A stretch of 41,112 nt of DNA, from the NCBI GenBank assembly GCA_964387145.1, contig CAYLVM010000009.1, positions 1-41,112 of the forward strand. Direction: 5' to 3'. This document shows, piece after piece, positions 15,170 through 24,281 of this stretch (positions are counted from its first letter, which is position 1; every line of letters begins with the position of its first letter). The position numbers and the translations under genes are program-made. The notes below the pieces were generated by a model. It worked only from the letters and a program-made list of their open reading frames with translations, did not search any database and was not told the origin of the DNA. The DNA comes from JAMBLL01 sp964387145 (GTDB lineage Bacteria; Actinomycetota; Acidimicrobiia; Spongiisociales; UBA5794).

Positions 15170-17344
15170 ATGAGTGATACAGAGATCCGGTTCGACGTCG
15201 AGGGCATGACGTGTGCGTCATGTGCCGTGCGCATCGAGCGCGTCCTCGGGAAACAGGATGGCGTCGAAACAGCCAACGTCAACTTCGCAGGCCAGGAGGC
15301 CCGTGCGACGATCACTGCGGACGCCGATCTCGAAGCACTACGGGCCGCCGTCGCCAAAATCGGGTATGACATCCACGAGATCGATCCCGAAGACGACGAT
15401 CGCAACATGACCGAGCGCTACGACGCCGAGGCGAAGTACCAACTCCGCAACGTTTCTGGCGCTGCGGCTCTGACGCTGCCGCTCGTGCTCCTGGCCTGGT
15501 TCGGCCCCTCAGCACTGTGGGCCGAATGGCTCCAGTTCGCCATCACAACGATCGTGGTGTTCTACTTCGGATCTCAGTTCCACAAGGCTACGTGGAAGCA
15601 GGTCAAGTCGATGTCGCCAGCCATGGACACGCTGATCAGCACCGGCACGCTCTCAGCATGGCTGTTCTCCACCTACGTGCTCCTATCGGACACGTTCACG
15701 ACCGTCGGAACCGAGGGTGACCTGTTCTTCGAGACGGCTGCGGTCATCATCTCACTGATCCTCCTCGGCAGATACTTCGAGGCGAGGGCCAAGGGCCAGG
15801 CATCGAATGCGATCGCGAAACTCGCCGAGCTCGGTGCCAAGCAGGCACGGGTAATCCGCAACGGTGAGGAAGTTCTCGTTGATCCGATCGAGCTGGCGCC
15901 AGGTGAGATCGTCGTCGTCCTTCCCGGCGAGAAGGTACCTGCCGACGGCGTTGTCGTCGCGGGCCGCTCCGGAGTCGATGAGTCGATGCTCACCGGCGAA
16001 AGCGTGTCGGTGACCAAGGAACCGGGCGCGAACGTCTTTGGAGCCACGGTCAACCAGCAGGGTCGTCTCGAGATCGAGGTCACAGAGGTCGGCCCCAACA
16101 CGGCTCTCAGCCAGATCATGAAACTCGTCGCCGATGCACAGGCGACCAAAGCACCCGTTCAGAAGCTTGCCGATCGGATCTCGGGCGTGTTCGTCCCGAT
16201 CGTCATCACGGTTGCCCTGATCGTCTTCGTCATATGGATGATCGTCACCGGTGACATATCGCGATCCATGAGCAGCGCTGTGGCAGTCCTGATCATCGCA
16301 TGCCCATGCGCGCTCGGTCTCGCCACCCCAACAGCGATCATGGTTGGGTCGGGACGTGGCGCAGAGATGGGTGTGCTCTTCAAGAACGCCCAGGTGTTCG
16401 AGAGAGCCAAGGGTGTCGACACCGTCGTCTTCGACAAGACCGGCACGCTCACCCGTGGCGCAATGACGCTCGTTGACACCGTGACCAACGGTGACCGGGC
16501 GGAGTTCCTCAAACTTGCGGGTTCTCTCGAGTCCGGTTCCGAACATCCGATCGGCAAGGCCGTCGCCCTCGGAGCCGAGGAAGAGGACATCGACCTCGAG
16601 CCGGTGGTGGACTTCGAGTCGATCCAGGGCATGGGAGCTCGCGGCATGGTCTCGGGCAAGACCGTCGTGGTCGGCAAACCCGCTCTCTTCTCGGAGTCCG
16701 GCTTCACCGGCGTCGAGAACTGGCAGGACACCTTCGACGAGATCTCGATGAAGGGGAACACGACCTTCCTCGTCGGCTGGGACGACACCGTGGAGGGTGT
16801 CATCAGCGTCGCCGATACCGTTCGTGAAACATCGGCGGAAGCGATCGCTGCGCTTCACAAAGAGAACATCTCTACGGTGATGCTCACCGGCGACTCGCGT
16901 CAGACAGCTGAGGCGATCGCTGCGATGATCGGTATCGACGAGGTCGTGGCCGAGGTGATGCCCGGCGAGAAATCTGAGGCCGTTGCTGCAATGCAGGCCA
17001 AGGGCCAGGTCGTCGCGTTCGTCGGCGACGGTATCAACGATGCGCCGGCTTTGACGGTTGCCGATCTCGGCATGGCCGTCGGTTCGGGAACCGACGTCGC
17101 CATCGAGGCTGGTGACGTCGTGCTCATGTCGAGCGACCCCGTCACGTCCGTTACCGCGATCAAGCTCGCACGCAAGACGTTCAGCACGATCAAACAGAAC
17201 CTGTTCTGGGCCTTTGCGTACAACACCGCAGCGATTCCACTCGCAGCTCTGGGGTTCCTCAACCCGATGATCGCGGCAGCAGCGATGGCGTTCAGCTCGG
17301 TCTCGGTCGTCACCAACTCGGTGCGTCTGAGGAAGTTCAAGTAA
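15170..17344 (+). CDS. copA: Cu(I)-exporting P1B-type ATPase CopA
   Basis: A 724-residue P1B-ATPase. Elements in order: one N-terminal HMA domain with MTCASC (Cys15, Cys18), actuator TGES (275-278), membrane CPC (378-380), phosphorylation DKTGTLT (Asp422), the P1B-specific HP pair (459-460), and hinge GDGINDAP (from 619). The late helices carry YNTAAIP and MAFSSVSVVTNS, the P1B-1 pattern for Cu(I)/Ag(I). ATG 15170 is preferred over 15137 because AGGAAGGA lies 7 nt upstream. Third gene of csoR-copZ-copA; pumps Cu(I) out of the cytoplasm. Confidence 0.95.
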   Translation: MSDTEIRFDVEGMTCASCAVRIERVLGKQDGVETANVNFAGQEARATITADADLEALRAAVAKIGYDIHEIDPEDDDRNMTERYDAEAKYQLRNVSGAAALTLPLVLLAWFGPSALWAEWLQFAITTIVVFYFGSQFHKATWKQVKSMSPAMDTLISTGTLSAWLFSTYVLLSDTFTTVGTEGDLFFETAAVIISLILLGRYFEARAKGQASNAIAKLAELGAKQARVIRNGEEVLVDPIELAPGEIVVVLPGEKVPADGVVVAGRSGVDESMLTGESVSVTKEPGANVFGATVNQQGRLEIEVTEVGPNTALSQIMKLVADAQATKAPVQKLADRISGVFVPIVITVALIVFVIWMIVTGDISRSMSSAVAVLIIACPCALGLATPTAIMVGSGRGAEMGVLFKNAQVFERAKGVDTVVFDKTGTLTRGAMTLVDTVTNGDRAEFLKLAGSLESGSEHPIGKAVALGAEEEDIDLEPVVDFESIQGMGARGMVSGKTVVVGKPALFSESGFTGVENWQDTFDEISMKGNTTFLVGWDDTVEGVISVADTVRETSAEAIAALHKENISTVMLTGDSRQTAEAIAAMIGIDEVVAEVMPGEKSEAVAAMQAKGQVVAFVGDGINDAPALTVADLGMAVGSGTDVAIEAGDVVLMSSDPVTSVTAIKLARKTFSTIKQNLFWAFAYNTAAIPLAALGFLNPMIAAAAMAFSSVSVVTNSVRLRKFK

Positions 17345-17349
17345 CTCGA

Positions 17350-17385
17350 GTTCACAGTCGGACTTGGATGTCCGTTGCTGTGAAC
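17350..17385. terminator. Bidirectional hairpin between convergent copA and APC genes
   Basis: Nested inverted repeats: GTTCACAG (17350-17357) with CTGTGAAC (17378-17385), and inside them CGGAC (17359-17363) with GTCCG (17370-17374) around a 6-nt loop. It lies 5 nt past the copA stop in the 66-nt convergent spacer. No U-tract. Confidence 0.6.
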
Positions 17386-17406
17386 TGTGAACTGAAAGCT
17401 GTGAAC
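17379..17406 (+). repeat. Heptamer array TGTGAAC-TGTGAAC-TGAAAGC-TGTGAAC
   Basis: Four exactly consecutive 7-bp units in the spacer between copA and the APC permease. The first unit forms part of the hairpin's right arm. A related GTTCACC heptamer (17414-17420) overlaps the final codons of the permease. Confidence 0.8.
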
Positions 17407-17410
17407 TTCT

Positions 17411-19609
17411 CTAGTTCACCCACCACTGGATGAACCGGGTGATCATCCCCGGCTTCTCCAAGCGGGGCGTGTGGACGAGAAGTGCGGGACAGTCCACCGA
17501 CTCTGCAATACGGTCCGCGAGGTCCGTGACGATCTGGAACCGATGGGTCGGTGCTCCCAGGATCACGAGGTTCGCCCCCCGAGCCAAACCGGCGAGCGTC
17601 TCGACGAGGTCATCGGTTGCCTCGACCCTGTCATCCCACGCCACGGTGAGCACCTCACCAAGCTGTTCGTGGTACGCATGGATCGAGTCTCCTTGCGCTG
17701 GTGGCGCATCCGCTGGGGTCAGGTGAACGAACCGGACGGACGCGGTCTCGTACCGTGCGATGTGATCGGCCATCTCGATCTTGACAGGATCGTACGGCCC
17801 ACCAGTCCCGAGAACGGCGATGAGGTCGATGTCCTCGACGGCACGGTTCCGGAGGAACACCGAGTCACACGTCAGGTGTTCCCTCAACCAACGCAGGTCC
17901 CTCGTGATGTGTCTCGTCGCCCGCAGATCCTGAGGAAGATCTGCAATGAACAAGTCGACCCCTTCTCGTTCGACGAACCTGTGCACCATCCCGCGACGGT
18001 CCTCATCCGTGTAGTTCTCCGACGTCACGCTGATCCCGAGCGCCTCTGCGGCTGCGCGGTCTCGATCGGTGGGGACCATGCCTGCCGTACGGGCATCGAA
18101 GTTGATGATGTGTATGCGACCTCCCGGTGCACAGACAAGACGCAGTGCAAGCCTGAAGAGTGTCTGCTGGCGTGCGGGCCTCGTCGGCCGCCTGATCAGA
18201 ACGAGAACGAGCCGACGTCCTCCGCTCGTCACAGCAGCGGCACTCGACTCCACCAGTCTGGCATCCTCACGCAAGCGCAACGCATCGCGAGAAGCCGACG
18301 CTTTCACCGCACGCGACTTGCCAAACGTCCGGTACCAGAACACTCCGACGAACACGAACACGACCGCTCCGACAAGCGGCACGATCCCCATCTGGGTGAG
18401 GAGCAACAACGCTGCCACGATTCCGAAGATCTGCGGCGCCGGATACAGCGGTGAGCGGAACTGGGGTGTGTACCAATCGAGCTTGGCTTCCCTGAACGCG
18501 ACGAGTGCAAGGTTGATCAGGGTGAACACCAGGAGCTGGAACGCAGAGGCGAGCTTGGCGAGCTCGATGAGCGGAACGAACAACACGAGCCCGATGAGCA
18601 CGACACCCGTGACCAAGATCCCTGCGACCGGTGCACCCGACCGTTTCCCCACCGAACCGAGGAACGACGGAGCGAGAGAGTTCCTCGCCATTGCGAACGG
18701 GTACCGGGCAGACGCGATGATCCCGGCGTTCGCCATCGACAACAGGGCCAGCACAGCGACCCCGGCGATGACCGTCACCCCTACCGAACCGAGGAAGGAC
18801 TGCGCTGCGAGCGTCATCGGCGTCTCGGTGCGTGACAGGTCCTCGGCGGCCGACGTACCGACGATCACCGCGACGATCGCCGGATACAGAAGCATCATGA
18901 ACCCAACAGATATCAGCATCCCCGTGGGGATGTTGCGCCCGGGACGACGCACCTCCTCGGCGATCGATGCCACCTTGGTGACTCCTGAGTACGAGACGAA
19001 CACCACAGCTGCAGCCGAGATGAGTCCCTTGATCCCGAACGGGGTGAAAGTCTCGAACGATGCCGCATCGATGTTCGGAACGCCTACCGAAACGAAGCCG
19101 ATCAGAACGATGATCACGGCGGTGACCAGGGCGATCTGGAGCTTTGCCGTCTGCTTGATGCCCACGAGGTTCACTCCAACAAGAAGTAGCGCCAAGATCG
19201 CAGCGACGACACGTTCGGGGTGCACGACGAAGTACTCGAGATACGCCGAGAGTCCGACCAGGGCGAAAGCAGCCTTGAACACCAGTGAGAACCAGACCCC
19301 GAACCCGGCGATCGTACCCATCATGGGTCCCATCGCTCGGTCGATGTAGAGGTAGGTTCCTCCCGACTGGGGCATCGCAGTCGCCATCTCAGCCTTCGAG
19401 AGCGCTGCCGGGAGGACGACCAGACCGGCGAGGAAGAATGCGAGCACGACCGACGGGCCCGCGATCTTGAACGCAAGGCCGGGAAGGACGAAGATCCCCG
19501 ACCCCACCATCGCACCGATCGAGATCGTCAGCACGGCGTACAGGCCAAGCGAACGACGCAAAGGGACAGTTCGATCCGTCGATTCGTCGGCGTCAGGCGT
19601 CGGCATCAC
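17411..19609 (-). CDS. APC-family amino-acid permease fused to C-terminal USP-like domains
   Basis: A 732-residue fusion. Residues about 18-440 form an APC-superfamily permease of about 12 helices, starting with the GAMVGSGIFVLPG helix-1 substrate motif. Residues about 475-600 and 600-725 each resemble a universal-stress-protein alpha/beta domain; the second ends with GANLVILGAPTHRF and CPALLVHTP, the USP nucleotide-loop region in weakened form. Such fusions may let nucleotide or stress signals regulate transport. First codon is GTG (19609) immediately followed by ATG (19606); -10-like TAGCTT and GAAGGG are close. Divergent from arsR, with no evidence of joint function. Confidence 0.88.
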   Translation of the reverse strand: MMPTPDADESTDRTVPLRRSLGLYAVLTISIGAMVGSGIFVLPGLAFKIAGPSVVLAFFLAGLVVLPAALSKAEMATAMPQSGGTYLYIDRAMGPMMGTIAGFGVWFSLVFKAAFALVGLSAYLEYFVVHPERVVAAILALLLVGVNLVGIKQTAKLQIALVTAVIIVLIGFVSVGVPNIDAASFETFTPFGIKGLISAAAVVFVSYSGVTKVASIAEEVRRPGRNIPTGMLISVGFMMLLYPAIVAVIVGTSAAEDLSRTETPMTLAAQSFLGSVGVTVIAGVAVLALLSMANAGIIASARYPFAMARNSLAPSFLGSVGKRSGAPVAGILVTGVVLIGLVLFVPLIELAKLASAFQLLVFTLINLALVAFREAKLDWYTPQFRSPLYPAPQIFGIVAALLLLTQMGIVPLVGAVVFVFVGVFWYRTFGKSRAVKASASRDALRLREDARLVESSAAAVTSGGRRLVLVLIRRPTRPARQQTLFRLALRLVCAPGGRIHIINFDARTAGMVPTDRDRAAAEALGISVTSENYTDEDRRGMVHRFVEREGVDLFIADLPQDLRATRHITRDLRWLREHLTCDSVFLRNRAVEDIDLIAVLGTGGPYDPVKIEMADHIARYETASVRFVHLTPADAPPAQGDSIHAYHEQLGEVLTVAWDDRVEATDDLVETLAGLARGANLVILGAPTHRFQIVTDLADRIAESVDCPALLVHTPRLEKPGMITRFIQWWVN

Positions 19610-19683
19610 CCTTCAAGCTAGTTGTCCCACCCCGCATGTGCTCGAACCTTTCGCCGGAACAACACCCAACTCGGTACAACAGT

Positions 19684-19723
19684 TCAAATGTATTTGATAT
19701 ACGGGCGTGGTTCTGCGTACGCT
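19684..19723 (+). promoter_or_regulatory. ArsR operator and leaderless arsR promoter
   Basis: Perfect palindrome TCAAATGTATTTGA (19684-19697), i.e. TCAA-N6-TTGA, an ArsR/SmtB-type operator shape. It overlaps the -35-like TTGATA (19694-19699). The -10-like TACGCT (19718-19723) is 18 bp further and only 5 nt before the arsR ATG, so the mRNA is likely leaderless. Confidence 0.68.
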
Positions 19724-19728
19724 TGCAC

Positions 19729-20079
19729 ATGGCATCGATGGCTCCGGCCCTACCGAAGACGACCACCCGAACGGTGCAGCAACGCGTCGCAGTGTTCAAG
19801 GCACTCGCCGATCCGTACCGACTCGAGATCCTCGCGATCCTGGCGAAGGAGGTGCGGTGCAACTGCCACCTCCAGGACATGCTCGACCTCGCTCCGAACC
19901 ACCTGTCATACCACCTAAAGATCCTGCGCGAGGCCGGCCTGATCACCGGAACACGCAGGGGGCGCTGGATCGACTACTCCATCGCACACGGGGCAGCCGA
20001 TCTCGTCCGTGCATCTCTTCCGTCGCTCGATGACGTCGCTCGGCGAGACGCCGCCGACCCGACGCGATGTGACACGTAG
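19729..20079 (+). CDS. arsR: ArsR-family arsenite-responsive repressor
   Basis: A 116-residue winged-helix repressor. The metal motif VRCNCHLQDML contains Cys44 and Cys46 in the position of the ELCVCDL As(III) site of classical ArsR. The recognition helix follows (APNHLSYHLKILREAGLI, about 55-72) and the wing is TGTRRGRWIDYSI. ATG 19729 is chosen over the longer frame from 19636 because a promoter and operator lie in between. A 10-nt gap separates it from acr3. It probably represses its own operon through the TCAA-N6-TTGA site. Confidence 0.9.
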   Translation: MASMAPALPKTTTRTVQQRVAVFKALADPYRLEILAILAKEVRCNCHLQDMLDLAPNHLSYHLKILREAGLITGTRRGRWIDYSIAHGAADLVRASLPSLDDVARRDAADPTRCDT

Positions 20080-20089
20080 GAGAAGGTAG

Positions 20090-21196
20090 ATGTCGATGCC
20101 AACCCCACCTGCCGGAGATGATCTCACGGGTCGTCTGTCGACCCTCGACCGGTTCCTCCCGCTGTGGATCCTTGCGGCCATGGCTGCCGGACTGCTTCTC
20201 GGCAGATCGCTACCGGGCATCAACGATCTCCTCGATGCAGCCACGGTCAGCGGCGTATCGCTCCCTATCGCCATCGGGTTGCTCATCATGATGTACCCGG
20301 TGCTCGCAAAGGTGAACTACTCGAAGGTTGGAGAGGTCACCGAAGACCGTCGCATGCTCACGACCTCGCTCATCTTGAATTGGATCGTCGGTCCCGCCGT
20401 GATGTTCACCCTTGCATGGATCTTCCTCCCGGATCTCCCCGCCTACCGGACCGGTTTGATCATCGTGGGACTCGCCCGATGCATAGCAATGGTGCTCATC
20501 TGGAACGATCTTGCGTGCGGAAGCGGTGAGGTCGCCGCGGTTCTCGTCGCGCTGAACTCCCTGTTCCAGGTCTTCGCATACGCCCTACTCGGTTGGTTCT
20601 ACCTCCAGGCTCTCCCCCAGTGGCTCGGCCTCAGCGATGGAACCACACTCGACATCTCGATGTGGGAGATCGCAAAGACGGTGCTCGTCTTCCTCGGGAT
20701 ACCGCTCCTTGCCGGCTTCCTCACCCGACTGTGGGGCGTGCGGGTCAAGGGAGTGGAGTGGTACGAGACGGAGTTCATCCCGAGGATCTCCCCGTTTGCG
20801 CTCTACGGGTTGCTCTTCACCATCGTCGTCATGTTCTCCCTCCAGGGGGACAAGATCACCGCGTTGCCCTTCGATGTCATACGCATCGCTGTTCCCCTGG
20901 TGGCGTACTTCGCGATCATGTGGGGGTTCTCGTTCCTGATCGGGTACCGCATGCGATTCAGCTACGCCAAGAACACAGCTTTGTCCTTCACCGCGGCAGG
21001 TAACAACTTCGAACTTGCGATCGCTGTGGCGATCGGTGTCTTCGGTATCGCGTCGAGTGAGGCGCTGGCGACCGTCGTCGGGCCACTGATCGAAGTGCCC
21101 GTCCTGATCGGCCTGGTCTACGTCGCCTTGTGGGCCCGCCGACGTTTCTACACACCCGATGGCGTTCCGAGCATCAGTGAACGGTCACACACGTGA
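20090..21196 (+). CDS. acr3: ACR3-type arsenite efflux permease
   Basis: A 368-residue ten-helix BASS-fold permease of the ACR3 family. The essential cysteine of the fourth helix is present as Cys131 in LARCIAMVLIWN, followed by LACGSG (Cys143). The later helix has FTAAGNNFELAIAV, with the conserved Glu. Length is standard. ATG at 20090 has a strong AGGAGAAGG site. It exports As(III) using the proton-motive force. The stop overlaps the start of a MalY/PatB-like gene (GTGA), so the two are translated together. Confidence 0.95.
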   Translation: MSMPTPPAGDDLTGRLSTLDRFLPLWILAAMAAGLLLGRSLPGINDLLDAATVSGVSLPIAIGLLIMMYPVLAKVNYSKVGEVTEDRRMLTTSLILNWIVGPAVMFTLAWIFLPDLPAYRTGLIIVGLARCIAMVLIWNDLACGSGEVAAVLVALNSLFQVFAYALLGWFYLQALPQWLGLSDGTTLDISMWEIAKTVLVFLGIPLLAGFLTRLWGVRVKGVEWYETEFIPRISPFALYGLLFTIVVMFSLQGDKITALPFDVIRIAVPLVAYFAIMWGFSFLIGYRMRFSYAKNTALSFTAAGNNFELAIAVAIGVFGIASSEALATVVGPLIEVPVLIGLVYVALWARRRFYTPDGVPSISERSHT

Positions 21197-22353
21197 GCGA
21201 CCTCCGCATTCCGGGAGATCCGACGGGTGCCCAGGCCGATGATCCAGCTTCTCTCGAGCGACTGTTCGGAGCCAGCGAGGGGCTTCTCCCTCTCTGGATC
21301 GCCGAGCCGTATCTACCACTCGCACCGCCGGTCGTCGAAGCGCTCGCATCGCGTGCCGCACTCGGCTGGTTCGGGTACGAGGTACGGCCAGAAGCCACTG
21401 TGGCTGCGTTCCGGGCGTGGTCGACGCGTCGCCACGGTTGGGATCCGGGTGACTTCAGGATCGTTGTGAGCCCATCGCTCGGAACGTCGATCGGTTCGGC
21501 TCTCGAACTCGTCACCGATCCGGGTGACGCCGTGATCCTCCAACCCCCCGTGTTCACCGATTTCAAGCCCCTGGTCGCCCGCGCTCACCGCAAGGTCGCC
21601 CGCAACTCTCTACATCTCGAAGATGGCCGCTACACGATGGATCTCGAAGGACTCGAGGAACTCGCCGCTCGAGACGAGACGACCGCGATGATCCTCTGCA
21701 ACCCACACAACCCCGTTGGACGGGTGTGGACGGGCGATGAACTCTCTGCCGTTGCCGGAATCTGTGCAACCCACGATGTCTTCGTGATCTCGGACGAGAT
21801 CCATGGAGACATCGTCCTCGGGGACTTCACGTTCACTCCGTTCGGTGTGGCCGCCGCCGGGACGGACGTGTCGTGGATCGCTCTTTGCGGCCCGATCAAG
21901 ACCTTCGGCCTTGCCGGGGTTGCGGACACGCTCATCGTCACCAACGACGGCACCTTCGCCGAGGCCTTCTCTGCCATGAGCTCCCGGCTCCACCTCACAC
22001 GCAACAACGTGTTCTCGATCGCAGCGACTGAGGCCGCGTACACCCACGGCGACACGTGGCTCGACGACATGCTCGCGCTTGTTTCCCGCAACGTGGCAGC
22101 TCTGCGCGATGGTCTTTCCGAACCCCTGGCCATCATCGAGCCGGAGGGAACCTACCTCACGTGGCTCGACCTACGCGCGCTCGACATGGATGTTCCGGAA
22201 CTCACCCGCTGGCTTCCAGAGCAAGCCCGGCTTGCTCTGAGTCCCGGCCACTGGTTCGGACGCGAGGGTGCAGGGTTCGCCCGTATGTCGATCGCGGTCG
22301 AACCAGACGTCATCGACGAAGCGATCGCCCGCCTCACAGCCGCAACCGCGTAG
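21193..22353 (+). CDS. MalY/PatB-family PLP C-S lyase (aminotransferase fold)
   Basis: A 386-residue fold-type I PLP enzyme of the MalY/PatB (cystathionine beta-lyase-like) class. Characteristic blocks are CNPHNPVGR (169-177), ISDEIHGDI (199-207) and the Schiff-base Lys236 in GPIKTFGLAG. The C-terminal region with the substrate arginine (EGAGFARMSIA) is intact. The GTG start overlaps the acr3 stop by four bases, placing it in the ars transcript. The general family cleaves cysteine S-conjugates or cystathionine; a link to arsenic-thiol conjugates or sulfur supply is only inferred from coupling. A simple aminotransferase cannot be excluded. Confidence 0.85.
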   Translation: MSDLRIPGDPTGAQADDPASLERLFGASEGLLPLWIAEPYLPLAPPVVEALASRAALGWFGYEVRPEATVAAFRAWSTRRHGWDPGDFRIVVSPSLGTSIGSALELVTDPGDAVILQPPVFTDFKPLVARAHRKVARNSLHLEDGRYTMDLEGLEELAARDETTAMILCNPHNPVGRVWTGDELSAVAGICATHDVFVISDEIHGDIVLGDFTFTPFGVAAAGTDVSWIALCGPIKTFGLAGVADTLIVTNDGTFAEAFSAMSSRLHLTRNNVFSIAATEAAYTHGDTWLDDMLALVSRNVAALRDGLSEPLAIIEPEGTYLTWLDLRALDMDVPELTRWLPEQARLALSPGHWFGREGAGFARMSIAVEPDVIDEAIARLTAATA

Positions 22354-22361
22354 GAGACACC

Positions 22362-22388
22362 GGACAGTCTGTGCTCTGTCGTCTGTCC
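22362..22388. repeat. Degenerate inverted GACAGAC heptamers forming a convergent hairpin
   Basis: Reading the minus strand, GACAGAC (22381-22387), GACAGAG (22374-22380) and CACAGAC (22367-22373) are consecutive heptamers of the family seen at 1-57. The ends GGACAG (22362-22367) and CTGTCC (22383-22388) are complementary, so the array can fold as a hairpin between the convergent malY-like and VIT genes. Confidence 0.7.
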
Positions 22389-22390
22389 TA

Positions 22391-23518
22391 CTACCCGACC
22401 GCAACGCCGAGCAACGATCCGATTCCAAAGGTGATCGCTGCGGCAATGAGGCCGAAGAGCGTCTGGCGGGAGCCGGACCACCAGACGTTGCGACCTGTCA
22501 TCAACGAGATGGCTGCACCGAGGCCGAACAATCCGAGACCGGAGAACAGCAGGCTCATCGAGATCGCGGGAAGACCCGACGTGAAGAAGAACGGGAGAAC
22601 CGGGAGGATGGCTCCGATGGCGAATAGGAAGAACGACGTGATGGCAGCCTCCCACGGAGATCCACCGAGATCGTCCGGGTCGATCCCGAGCTCCTCGCGA
22701 GCCATCGTGTCGAGCGCACGCTCTGCGTCCTGCATCACCGACGCAGCGAGCTCAGCGGCCTGTTCTGGAGGAATCCCCTTGGCCTGGTAGATGAGCGCGA
22801 GCTCCTCGGCCTCCTCCTCGGGGAACTCCTCGATCTCGGATCGCTCTGTGTCGAGCTGACGCTGATTGAGCTCTCGCGATGACTGCACCGAGATCCACTC
22901 CCCGAGGGCCATCGAGATCGCTCCGGCGAGAAGACCGGCGAGACCGGCGATGAGCACGGCGGTACGGCTACTGCTCGCCCCTGCGATCGCCATCACGAGC
23001 GCCAGGTTCGAGACCAGGCCATCGTTCGCACCGAGCACCGCCGCGCGCAAGGCGTTGCCCCCGACCGCAGAGTGACGCCCTTCGAGACGGGCGAGCACGG
23101 GGCCGGTCATCGTCGTTGGGTTGTCCTCGGCAAGGGTGCTGAGAATCCGGGCGTGTGATCGCTCGTCGGCCCGCAACGTGGTCCCCTCGGTCTCGGGCTG
23201 GTCGTCGTACATGAACTGGCCCGCACGCTCCTGTTGAGCGATGGTTGATACCAGCACACCCGTGCCCATCTTCGACGCCAGCCAGATCAGGATCCGTGCC
23301 CGACGCGACACGCCACGGTCACCGGGTTCGTCACCCGCCTCGGCGAGCTTGCCCCGCCAGAGCTCAGCATGGCGTTCCTCTGTCGCTGCAAGGCGCTCGT
23401 ACAGTTTGACGAGAGCGGGCTCCTCCTCCATTCCTGCAAGTGCCCGGTACATGGCGGCACCGTCGACCTCGTCCTGAAGATTCTCTCGATATCTCGCTAC
23501 ATCTGCTTGTGAAGCCAT
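22391..23518 (-). CDS. Ferritin-like/VIT1 fusion iron (manganese) transporter, MbfA-like
   Basis: A 375-residue fusion. Residues about 1-135 are a ferritin-like four-helix domain with Glu/His diiron-type positions (DEVDGAAMYRAL, ATEERHAELW, ADERSHARIL). Residues about 150-375 are a VIT1/CCC1 transporter: AAVLGANDGLVSNLALV, ISMALGEWISVQSSRELNQRQ, an acidic cytoplasmic metal-binding hairpin (EIEEFPEEEAEELALIY), and three final helices. The architecture matches membrane-bound ferritin A (MbfA), an iron exporter in alphaproteobacteria. The ATG at 23518 is preferred, with AAGGGTGG upstream; an ATG five codons earlier is possible. Likely protects against iron or peroxide stress. Confidence 0.9.
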   Translation of the reverse strand: MASQADVARYRENLQDEVDGAAMYRALAGMEEEPALVKLYERLAATEERHAELWRGKLAEAGDEPGDRGVSRRARILIWLASKMGTGVLVSTIAQQERAGQFMYDDQPETEGTTLRADERSHARILSTLAEDNPTTMTGPVLARLEGRHSAVGGNALRAAVLGANDGLVSNLALVMAIAGASSSRTAVLIAGLAGLLAGAISMALGEWISVQSSRELNQRQLDTERSEIEEFPEEEAEELALIYQAKGIPPEQAAELAASVMQDAERALDTMAREELGIDPDDLGGSPWEAAITSFFLFAIGAILPVLPFFFTSGLPAISMSLLFSGLGLFGLGAAISLMTGRNVWWSGSRQTLFGLIAAAITFGIGSLLGVAVG

Positions 23519-23599
23519 CGGTCCACCCTTCATCGCTACACAGGAGCACCATTATCGACGCGGAGTACGTCCGGTGTGAAACCCGAGCCGCGCCTCCGG

Positions 23600-24274
23600 T
23601 CAATTCAGTGGTCGAGCAACCAGAATCTCGGAGGGAACGGCCCACGACGTGATGACCCGATGGTGGACGGGCTTCCATCGGTCGGTGAGCATCGTGGCCA
23701 TGTCGACCGGACGGCAACCGCCGACGAGCCGTGGCGCCGATCTCCAGATACTCCGCCATCCCCCGGCTACGACGCGACTCATCGGGGCCGTGCCCTCGGT
23801 GAGGCTCACGATGCACACGAGCCCATCGGATGTCAGGAGACGGAGTGCCTCATCGAGGATTCGACCGGCGTACCCCTCGTCGAGAAGGTCGAACACGAAC
23901 GTCGCCACGAACCGATCGAAGTGATGGTCGCGCCCGGGGAGAGGAAGATCGCCGGAGACGAGCTGAACCCTCGCACGGTCCGACCATCTCGCGATTCGGT
24001 CGGTCGTCATCGAAACCATTGTGTCGCTGACGTCGACACCGAAGTACGTTGCCGCGTCGTCGAGTTCCTCACCGAGGAGTCGAGCAGCCAGCGCACCGGT
24101 TCCACAGCCGAGCTCGTACACCGATGTAGCGAGTGGAAAGCCGGAGTGAGCGATCATGTCGCCGATCGGGGCCGTCTCGTAGAAACTCTGCCAGTCCTGG
24201 ACCCTGCCGATGCGGTTGTAGACGCTTCGGGCTTGTTCAGGAGACAACGTTCGTCCGCGGTCAAGTCCCGTCAT
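23600..24274 (-). CDS. Class I SAM-dependent methyltransferase
   Basis: A 224-residue Rossmann methyltransferase. The SAM motif I is YELGCGTGALAARLL, an acidic end of strand 2 is FGVDVSDTMV, and motif IV is HHFDRFVATFVFDLL. It belongs to the type 11/25 family; the substrate (small molecule or quinone-like) is not evident. The ATG at 24274 is chosen because -10-like TACAAT lies 7 nt upstream (24282-24287, minus strand), consistent with a leaderless start; the frame continues upstream to 24337. Divergent from the small membrane protein gene at 24354. Confidence 0.82.
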   Translation of the reverse strand: MTGLDRGRTLSPEQARSVYNRIGRVQDWQSFYETAPIGDMIAHSGFPLATSVYELGCGTGALAARLLGEELDDAATYFGVDVSDTMVSMTTDRIARWSDRARVQLVSGDLPLPGRDHHFDRFVATFVFDLLDEGYAGRILDEALRLLTSDGLVCIVSLTEGTAPMSRVVAGGWRSIWRSAPRLVGGCRPVDMATMLTDRWKPVHHRVITSWAVPSEILVARPLN

Positions 24275-24281
24275 ACCTCTC

